DNA of 32,187 nt, taken from the NCBI GenBank assembly GCA_937901475.1, contig CALGTL010000143.1:1-32187 (forward strand). The letters are read 5' to 3'. This DNA is from an uncultured Dehalococcoidia bacterium. GTDB lineage: Bacteria > Chloroflexota > Dehalococcoidia > Lucifugimonadales > Australimonadaceae. Position numbers and translations under genes: made by a program. The notes beneath the pieces are model-generated. The model was not told the DNA's origin and ran no database searches. It was given only the letters and a program-made list of their open reading frames with translations. This document shows positions 25,683 through 32,187 of the stretch, in pieces (the stretch's first letter is position 1; the number at the start of each line of letters is the position of its first letter).

Positions 25683-27026
25683 TCATGACGCAAGTGCAAT
25701 TTCCTTACTCTCGTTGAGCCGCTGAGCATTAGCGGTTGTCCGCGCAATCAACATGAGCCCTCGTAGGAATCCTTTTTCACCCGTCGGCATGTCTATTGTG
25801 CGCAATCCCTCGCTGTATCCAATTTCGGCGGTAGCCAGCTCATGACGCAGAGCGCGGTGTTCTGGTGAACCATCGAATCGGTAGATGGACAGACGGCCGC
25901 TGTGCAGTGCCGCCAGGAGATCGGACAAGCGGCGCGACTCTTTAATTGAATCGCTGCTAATCCAAGCAATCGGTGTAGACCTCATCGCGCAAGTCAATAA
26001 TTCGCGAAATATGGAGTCGTTGCCCGTCTTGGCCTGTGCTGCGATACGGGCAGGGTTCCATATCGCTAGAATCCTCGCAACGCGCTTAGCGAGAGTCACG
26101 ACGTCTGCAGCCTCAACCCATCGATGCTTGATGACATGCAACGCGCCGTCCGGATCACGTTCGGCGATGGTGACCACGGACGTTACAGTAGTCCTACCGA
26201 AAAGCTGGGTAATCGGAGTGACTTCAATGCCCGGCAAGCGTGTGGCCACTACCGAAGCAACGATGTCACTTGAGTCTTTGAGCTCGCGGGACTGACACCT
26301 GCGCTCGACAGCGTTAAGGAGATCAGGCGACAACAGAGGCGCGCCGGCGATAGAGGGGCGTAAGAGGTACGCACTCTGAAAGTCAGGGTGTTCATTACCC
26401 AAGTAGGCTTCGGCCTCGGCCATCTCGCGGGCGAACTCAGGTATAGCGAGGGCAATCTCATCAGAAGCGACACGAAAGTGGCGCGTGATGCCATCACAGA
26501 GTTCAGCTTCACGGTTCCGCTGTTTAGTTAACTCAAAAGGAGTTTCGCCATTCAGAGGTTGGCCGTAGAGAACGATAGTTGCGCCTGAGGCGTCACCAAG
26601 GGGGCGTATCCAACTCTCGAACACCTGCTCGGAGACCAATTGGGCATCAGCAACCTCAATGAGGCCAAGGCCATGCTGGAGTACTGTGGGCCCGAGTTCA
26701 TCGGTGCTCAGGAATCGGAGGAAAGAGCGCCCTAACCGGACAGACTTACGCTCCGCAGACCAGAGCCCTTCGGGAGCGCAATCCTGCAGTGCATCCATGA
26801 CACGCTCGCGGGTGTCTGCGGAGCCAGGTGGTGCAATGCGCAGTAGGTTTGCGCCATCGTTTAAATGCAGGGTGAGGAGCATGTGCTCAATCTGCGATGA
26901 AAGCTCTCGGACGCCCCCACCTCGAGCGATTTCTACCGTGAACGTGAGGCCTTGTTCCCTCAAGACGCTGTCTAGAACGGCGCGAGCAATCTCAGATTGA
27001 TATGTTGTTAGTTGACGCATTGTCAT
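25683..27026 (-). CDS. Terminase large-subunit-like protein with degenerate ATPase and nuclease motifs
   Basis: LTTYQSEIARAVLDSVLREQGLTFTVEIARGGGVRELSSQIEHMLLTL (Walker A region altered), GLIEVADAQLVSEQVFESWIRPLGDASGATIVLYGQPLNGETPFEL, EHPDFQSAYLLRPSIAGAPLLSPDLLNAVE, SDLLAALHSGRLSIYRFDG. Confidence 0.6.
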   Translation of the reverse strand: MTMRQLTTYQSEIARAVLDSVLREQGLTFTVEIARGGGVRELSSQIEHMLLTLHLNDGANLLRIAPPGSADTRERVMDALQDCAPEGLWSAERKSVRLGRSFLRFLSTDELGPTVLQHGLGLIEVADAQLVSEQVFESWIRPLGDASGATIVLYGQPLNGETPFELTKQRNREAELCDGITRHFRVASDEIALAIPEFAREMAEAEAYLGNEHPDFQSAYLLRPSIAGAPLLSPDLLNAVERRCQSRELKDSSDIVASVVATRLPGIEVTPITQLFGRTTVTSVVTIAERDPDGALHVIKHRWVEAADVVTLAKRVARILAIWNPARIAAQAKTGNDSIFRELLTCAMRSTPIAWISSDSIKESRRLSDLLAALHSGRLSIYRFDGSPEHRALRHELATAEIGYSEGLRTIDMPTGEKGFLRGLMLIARTTANAQRLNESKEIALAS

Positions 27027-27057
27027 CAATAACCTTAGGGTGAATAACGAAGACAAT

Positions 27058-27071
27058 AGAACATAAGTTCT
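27058..27071. promoter_or_regulatory. LexA/Cheo-box-like palindrome AGAAC-ATAA-GTTCT
   Basis: Matches GAAC-N4-GTTC; lies ~32 bp upstream of the terminase-like ATG. Confidence 0.4.
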
Positions 27072-27319
27072 ACTACGTCAATAGTTTAATAGCACGCATG
27101 TTCTCTTCATATAACGACCGCGGCGGTTAGGTTGGCGCTATGGTACTTTTGGTAATCCCTCTCCAGTCTGTGCAGGAAAAGAGGGAGTGGCCAAAATATA
27201 GAGCGTAGGAATCTTCGCTTTCTTCTGGAGGAAAAGGCCTGCTGCTCTAGAGTTAGTTGTAGGTACGTAGGCGCGAGTGAGCACAAGTTTATGAATGAGC
27301 AGGCTCGGGCTGAGTTGGT

Positions 27320-27907
27320 TTAGCAGCCGAAGGCGCCGAGGAGAAGAGCGTTCCGGCTCTCCGTACATAGGGGGTGGATAAGGTCTCCGTTATCCATGTG
27401 GAGGCGGAGCATCTCGTCGAGGAATGTGAGGGATCCTTCGTGGAGGTCGCGATACGCGGCAGCTCGGACGGTTTCCTGGAATGGGTAAGCCCTGAGTTTA
27501 TGCGGGTCGAGTTTATCGGCAATAAAAACCACTTGCCCTACCGGTGCAAGGTCTGGATGCGCAGTGGTGTGCCAACGCACACCTTCGATGACGCCAGGGT
27601 CATCGAGGGCGCCTTCTTCAGAAAGCCATCCTGCTCCAACGGGACCATGCAGGAGGACGGGGACGCTGCGTTCGACCGAGTTGATAGGGAACCCCATCCG
27701 TTCGGCTTCTTCGATTAACTGCGGGCCGGGAATGTGCCGTGCGATGTCATGGGCGGCTGCAGTGAGCTCCGCGAGGTCTTCGTTGATGGCATGAGCTCCT
27801 GCGAGATCGCGGGCGATCACGCGGACGCGATTGATGTGGTTACGGAGTCCTTCTGGTAGGGCTTCAAGCCGTGTCTGGAGCGGTGCGGGAAGGGTGAGGT
27901 CACTCAA
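27320..27907 (-). CDS. yqeK: HD-domain hydrolase, YqeK-like (diadenosine tetraphosphatase family)
   Basis: NRVRVIARDLAGAHAINEDLAELTAAAHDIARH...VPVLLHGPVGAGWL...VRWHTTAHPDLAPVGQVVFIADKLDP. Confidence 0.82.
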   Translation of the reverse strand: MSDLTLPAPLQTRLEALPEGLRNHINRVRVIARDLAGAHAINEDLAELTAAAHDIARHIPGPQLIEEAERMGFPINSVERSVPVLLHGPVGAGWLSEEGALDDPGVIEGVRWHTTAHPDLAPVGQVVFIADKLDPHKLRAYPFQETVRAAAYRDLHEGSLTFLDEMLRLHMDNGDLIHPLCTESRNALLLGAFGC

Positions 27908-28242
27908 CCCATAGCTCCTAGAGGGCGGCCCCCCAGGATGTGCAGGTGGAAGTGCGAAATCTCCTGCCCAGCATCGACACCTTGGTTGGCAACGAGTCTG
28001 TAGCTTTGAGCGCCAACACTTTCGGCGATTTGAGGGGCAACTGCGAGACAGTGCGCGACCACAGCGCGTTGGTCATCGTCAGCGTCGGTGAGCGCTTCAA
28101 TGTGATGGTATGGGATTACGAGCAGGTGCAACGGCGCCTTCGGGCTGATGTCCCTTATGGCAAACGCGGTACTGTCGCCGAATACTTTCTCTGAACGTAT
28201 GTCGCCGCTGCCTATTTTGCAGAAAATGCAGTCAGATAGCAT
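27904..28242 (-). CDS. HIT-family (HinT-like) nucleotide hydrolase
   Basis: DCIFCKIGSGDIRSEKVFGDSTAFAIRDISPKAPLHLLVIPYHH...HFHLHILGGRPLG; overlaps the downstream yqeK start by 4 bp; aggaga SD. Confidence 0.95.
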   Translation of the reverse strand: MLSDCIFCKIGSGDIRSEKVFGDSTAFAIRDISPKAPLHLLVIPYHHIEALTDADDDQRAVVAHCLAVAPQIAESVGAQSYRLVANQGVDAGQEISHFHLHILGGRPLGAMG

Positions 28243-28636
28243 GAAATCGTCTCCTGCATATGCTTAAATCTAATGCTAAATCTATACCATTTAAGTTCAT
28301 TTGGCTCTAGGGACACAAGCACCGGGGAGCAGTTGGATGATAGCGGTGGCACGGAAGGACAGGCCAAGGTTACGTTTGCTTAGCTATACGATGTGGTTTT
28401 CAGGACGATAGTACGAAGGATGATTGGTTCAGTTTGAGTAATCGAGTCTCTTCCGCGCCGCGCCAAGAATACTCAATCCCACCGAATATGCACGTATCAA
28501 CTCTTCACGCTCTACGTCAGGCATGACGGGCAAGCAAGGGCAAACACTTCGTAAAATCGGCGACGGTTATAGGAAAATAAGCGCACCTCCGTGAACCTCC
28601 GCTTTCAATAGACCTCAATGGGCACCCACGCTCCTA

Positions 28637-28873
28637 CTAGTTAACTGCAATGCATGTTTGAGTGCGAATGATACCGGGAATTGTGTGGATGTGGTTGGTG
28701 ACGGCGTCGCCGAGGATCACGAGGTCGGCGGCTTCGACGATGGTGATGATGTCATATCCCCCAGTAACGACATTCACAGAGTGAACGCCGCTAATCTGGT
28801 TGAGTGCGCTTACGACTTCTTTGGTTTTCCCGACTGACGTTTCTATCAGTATGAAGGCTCGGGTCGCTGGCAT
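28637..28873 (-). CDS. Stand-alone Lrp/AsnC ligand-binding (RAM) domain protein
   Basis: AFILIETSVGKTKEVVSALNQISGVHSVNVVTGGYDIITIVEAADLVILGDAVTNHIHTIPGIIRTQTCIAVN; no HTH. Confidence 0.85.
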   Translation of the reverse strand: MPATRAFILIETSVGKTKEVVSALNQISGVHSVNVVTGGYDIITIVEAADLVILGDAVTNHIHTIPGIIRTQTCIAVN

Positions 28874-28987
28874 AGTGGTGTCCCCTTTTTGCCAAGCCTC
28901 TCGACGGGCTCGGCTGCGTGCGGATTATGGAGCCTCTGTTATCAGTTCAGCACGGCTCTTTGTGGTGCTGAGAGGCTGGGTCGTGCG

Positions 28988-29953
28988 TTACTTAGCTGAT
29001 AGCTCAGTTATAAGGTCGAGGGTTCGGGCACGAGATCCTGCGGTGTCTGCTCCGGCGGTGACGATGTGAATGATGAGTTCGCCCATGCCCCATTCGATCA
29101 GCTCGGCGATTCGGGCGGTGACTTGCTCTTCGTTCCCCCAGGCGACGACAGCGTCACGCATGCCTGCGCTCCAAGTCTGCTTTTCCCCCGCTTCAGGGAA
29201 GCCTGATTGGGCAAACATGGCTTGATAGAAAGGTGCACGGGGGTAGTGGGCGAGTTGCTCGCGGATGGAAGCTAAAACTTCAGTCCCATTCTCATGGACG
29301 CACACTGGCAGGTGCATAACGAGCGGAGGTGCAGCGCGGCCTGCTTTGTCTGCCCCTCGCTGAATAGCTGGTAGCGCTTTGTCGCGCAGGTAGACGGCGG
29401 GGCTCACCCAGGATATGGCACCGTCGGCAATCTCACCGCAGAGCTCATAGGACTTGGGGCGCAAGGCCGAGGCCATAATAGGGGTGTTGGGTACGGGACC
29501 GGGAAGAGCATAGTTGGCGCTGAAAACGCTGCCCTCAAACTCCACTGCGCCGGTATCGAAGAGTGAGCGGGTGATACCAATGTACTCTCGGAGCGCAGTG
29601 AGGGGCGTCCGGTAGTCCGCACCGTAGGTTTTAGCCATGCCTGCGATGTGGCCGGGGCCGATGCCGAATCGGAGCCGACTTCCGGAGAGCTGGGCGATAG
29701 CGTTGACCTGCTGCGCGGCGATGACGGGGTGCCGCGGCCAGATCGTTACAATGGATGTCCCAAGCTGGATACGTTCAGTGGCCGTCGCAGCTGCAGAGAA
29801 CATGGTGAGGTTATCGATGCCGCCTGCGCCAGCGGTGAGCCACGCGGTTTTGATACCTCGTTGCTCAAAGTCTTGAATTGTTGATACTACTTCTTTGGCG
29901 TCGCCACCCATCGCGGCTACCCCAATCATTCCATTACCCGTTGCATGTGCCAT
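28988..29953 (-). CDS. LLM-class (F420-/flavin-dependent) oxidoreductase
   Basis: AAATATERIQLGTSIVTIWPRHPVIAAQQVNAIAQLSGSRLRFGIGPGH, ALRPKSYELCGEIADGAISWVSP. ATG 29953 with GGAG upstream. Confidence 0.88.
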   Translation of the reverse strand: MAHATGNGMIGVAAMGGDAKEVVSTIQDFEQRGIKTAWLTAGAGGIDNLTMFSAAATATERIQLGTSIVTIWPRHPVIAAQQVNAIAQLSGSRLRFGIGPGHIAGMAKTYGADYRTPLTALREYIGITRSLFDTGAVEFEGSVFSANYALPGPVPNTPIMASALRPKSYELCGEIADGAISWVSPAVYLRDKALPAIQRGADKAGRAAPPLVMHLPVCVHENGTEVLASIREQLAHYPRAPFYQAMFAQSGFPEAGEKQTWSAGMRDAVVAWGNEEQVTARIAELIEWGMGELIIHIVTAGADTAGSRARTLDLITELSAK

Positions 29954-29991
29954 GTTCCGCTCCTCAATATGGGTGCGGTTATAGTACACGG

Positions 29992-30819
29992 CTATTCGGT
30001 AGAGAAGGGGCGACGGCGGTCACGAAGTACTGCGTAGCCTTGCGCTACGAATAGAAAGACCACGGAAGTCAGGACGATGGCTCCACCTGCGGAGAGGTCC
30101 TTGTAGAAGGCGACAGTGAGACCGATTATCGCGCTGGCAACGCCGACAGCGACTCCCACTCCAAGGGCAGCGCGTAATCCGGATACCAGGCGTTCACCCG
30201 CTAGTACGGGGATGACAAGAAGCGCTCCAACGAGCAGGACACCGACGACACGCATGGAGAGGGTGATGGTGGCTCCGGTGAGGATAGCGAGGCCAAGATT
30301 AATCCAACCCACGCGGACGCCAGTAACACGAGCGAGCGCCGGGTCGAATGACGCTTGGGAGAGTTCAGAGAAGAATACAGTGACGTAGACGAGGACTGCG
30401 ATACCTAGGCCAGCTAAGAGGAATAAGTCTAGTTCGCTGACGCTGAGGATGGAGCCGAACAGGAAGGAGAAGAGGTCGACACTGAATCCTCTTGCACCAC
30501 TAATGATAACGACCGCGACGGCAAGGGAGCTGTAGAGGACGATAGCCAGAGTGACGTCACCGGGGAGTCGCTGCCGTGAAGAGAGATATTCGATGGTGAT
30601 GGCACCTGCTGACGCAGCAGCAAGGGCTACAAGGGACGGATGGACGCCAGTAGCCAGGCCGATAGCAACACCCATGAGGGCGACGTGGGACAGAGTATCA
30701 GCAATCAAGGAGAAGCGACGCAGCACCAAGAACATGCCGAGCACAGGGCCAAGTGCACCAACAATAGCGCCAGCAGCAAGCGCTCGGATCATGAAATCGA
30801 ATTGCAAGATTAAAGGCAT
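29992..30819 (-). CDS. znuB: Metal (zinc/manganese-type) ABC transporter permease
   Basis: FMIRALAAGAIVGALGPVLGMFLVLRRFSLIADTLSHVALMGVAIGL, multiple TMs (ABC-3 family). Confidence 0.9.
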   Translation of the reverse strand: MPLILQFDFMIRALAAGAIVGALGPVLGMFLVLRRFSLIADTLSHVALMGVAIGLATGVHPSLVALAAASAGAITIEYLSSRQRLPGDVTLAIVLYSSLAVAVVIISGARGFSVDLFSFLFGSILSVSELDLFLLAGLGIAVLVYVTVFFSELSQASFDPALARVTGVRVGWINLGLAILTGATITLSMRVVGVLLVGALLVIPVLAGERLVSGLRAALGVGVAVGVASAIIGLTVAFYKDLSAGGAIVLTSVVFLFVAQGYAVLRDRRRPFSTE

Positions 30820-30821
30820 GG

Positions 30822-31592
30822 CTAACGGTGCTCGTGAAGCGCGTCGTGTAATAGGACTTCGACGGGGAATCCGTATAGCTTACCAAGCTCGTTTTGTGTG
30901 AGTTCGTGAGGCTGACCGTGGAACACGAGGCTGCGGTTGATGCAGGCTACCGTGTTGGCCTGGCGCATCACTGCGCCGATGTCATGGGAAACAATTAGGA
31001 CACTGATACCTTGCTCATGGTTAAGGCGTTGCAAGAGGTCGTTGAGGGCTTCCTCACCAGCCGCATCGATGCCTGCAGCAGGCTCATCAAGCACCAATAA
31101 ATGGGGTTCACCGACAAGAGCACGGGCAACAAGCACTCGTTGTTGCTGACCGACGGACAACTCACCGATACGGCGGTCGCTCAAGTGGGCTACCCCCGCC
31201 GCTTCGAGCGCTGCCATGACCTCAGCGGTCTTGGTGCGCTTCCAGAAACGGAGAGGAGCGAATCCGGAGTAGCTGCCATGGGCAACTATCTCGGCTACGG
31301 TCGCGGGGAAGCGCTCTTGAATACCAGCAGCAACCTGGGGGACGTAGCCTACCCGATGCCAATCAAGGAAGTCCCCGGGTTCATGATCAAAGAGCCTGAT
31401 TCGACCGCCAGAGGGTTTCAAAAGGCCTAAAGCAAGCTTAATTAGTGTGGTTTTCCCGCTCCCATTAGGGCCGACGACAGCCATGAAATCACCTGCACTC
31501 ATCGTTAGGGTAATGTCATCCACCGCTACAGTACCTGAGTATCGGTAGCTAACCGAGCGAAATTCGAGGATGGGGGTGCCTTTGTTCCTCAT
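30822..31592 (-). CDS. znuC: Metal ABC transporter ATPase
   Basis: VGPNGSGKTTLIKLALGLLKPSGG, ELSVGQQQRVLVARALVGEPHLLVLDEPAAGID, IVSHDIGAV. MRNKGT start overlaps the znuA stop. Confidence 0.93.
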   Translation of the reverse strand: MRNKGTPILEFRSVSYRYSGTVAVDDITLTMSAGDFMAVVGPNGSGKTTLIKLALGLLKPSGGRIRLFDHEPGDFLDWHRVGYVPQVAAGIQERFPATVAEIVAHGSYSGFAPLRFWKRTKTAEVMAALEAAGVAHLSDRRIGELSVGQQQRVLVARALVGEPHLLVLDEPAAGIDAAGEEALNDLLQRLNHEQGISVLIVSHDIGAVMRQANTVACINRSLVFHGQPHELTQNELGKLYGFPVEVLLHDALHEHR

Positions 31593-32187
31593 ATTACACA
31601 TCCGAGTGCAATGGTCAGGCTCTCGAGGTTTGATTGCATGAGCCCGAGGTAGTCACCATGTTCAGTTAGTTCAGATAGGGTAACGCTTTCCAGCTGGTGA
31701 ATAGGTAGGACATCAATGTTCGTTTCTGCAGCGAGAGTAAGAGCGATAGCTGAATTAAGAGAGGGCTCAACAAGAACGTGTGTGAGACCCAAGGTCCGCA
31801 CTTGATTGACAATATTCGCAAGGTCACGAGGAGACGGCGCAATTTCGGCGCTGAGGCCTGTAATCGAAAGTTGCTCAAGGCTATAGCGATCCGCTAGGTA
31901 GCCGTACGCGGAATGAGTAGTGACGAAATGACGGCGTTTGCAATCCGTCAACTGAGAAGCGTAGGCAGCGTCCAACGATAAAAGGTCCTCTATAAGTCCT
32001 GATGCACCGACTCGATAGCTCTCAGTGGAGTTCGGGTTAGCCACTACAAGGGCTTCGCTAATCCGCTCAACCATTTTGGCGGCAAGAGTGGGGTCGAGCC
32101 AAACGTGAGGGTCGGATAAGTAGAGGGACTGCTCGTCATCATGCCCCTGCTCGTCATCATGCCCCTGCTCATCATCATGCCCCTGCT
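31589..32187 (-). CDS. znuA: Metal ABC transporter substrate-binding protein (ZnuA-like), N-terminus beyond the right edge
   Basis: ...QGHDDEQGHDDEQGHDDEQSLYLSDPHVWLDPTLAAKMVERI...HFVTTHSAYGYLADRYSLEQLSITGLSAEIAPSPRDL...; open frame to the window end. Confidence 0.9.
   Translation of the reverse strand, partial: QGHDDEQGHDDEQGHDDEQSLYLSDPHVWLDPTLAAKMVERISEALVVANPNSTESYRVGASGLIEDLLSLDAAYASQLTDCKRRHFVTTHSAYGYLADRYSLEQLSITGLSAEIAPSPRDLANIVNQVRTLGLTHVLVEPSLNSAIALTLAAETNIDVLPIHQLESVTLSELTEHGDYLGLMQSNLESLTIALGCVI
32130..32187 (-). repeat. 18-bp tandem repeat (3+ copies) encoding the metal-binding loop GHDDEQ
   Basis: tgctcgtcatcatgcccc x2, tgctcatcatcatgcccc, then tgct at the edge. Confidence 0.92.

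Noticed and set aside
27156-27186. TCCCTCT/AGAGGGA inverted repeat as terminator
   Set aside because: 7-bp arms, long loop, no T-run and far from gene ends; too weak.
32130-32187. Tandem repeats as a possible CRISPR array
   Set aside because: 18-bp direct repeats without spacers, in frame inside znuA and encoding GHDDEQ.

Overview
This is a gene-dense bacterial chromosomal segment. Gene content and protein style suggest Chloroflexota/Dehalococcoidia-like, which is an inference only. Backbone genes: partial selD, ftsH, a greA-like fusion, pyrD, the nusA-ylxR-infB-rbfA-truB operon, an inositol-phospholipid cluster (ino1, GT4 glycosyltransferase, CDP-alcohol phosphatidyltransferase), tRNA-Pro(GGG), prfB, an ABC exporter, a D-2-hydroxyacid dehydrogenase, a yqeK/HIT pair, an LLM-class oxidoreductase and a znuACB-type metal ABC operon (znuA cut by the right edge). 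The ORF track misses or splits three genes where UGA is recoded. (1) selD (1..714, minus) has an in-frame TGA at the active-site Sec position (TCAGUAGKFSPEDL). (2) A PDO/glutaredoxin-like protein (17882..18637) has a TGA exactly at the first cysteine of its catalytic CPxC motif (FVTPT-U-PHCP), with a SECIS-like hairpin just downstream. (3) prfB (20398..21499) needs a +1 frameshift at CTT TGA C. Other points of interest: a full-length terminase-large-subunit-like protein whose ATPase and nuclease motifs look degenerate, with a LexA/Cheo-like GAAC-N4-GTTC box upstream and a Cys-cluster HTH gene downstream; a GreA fused to a tyrosine-recombinase-like core-binding domain; and several strong palindromes and terminators. 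All family assignments come from reading the translations, with no database search.
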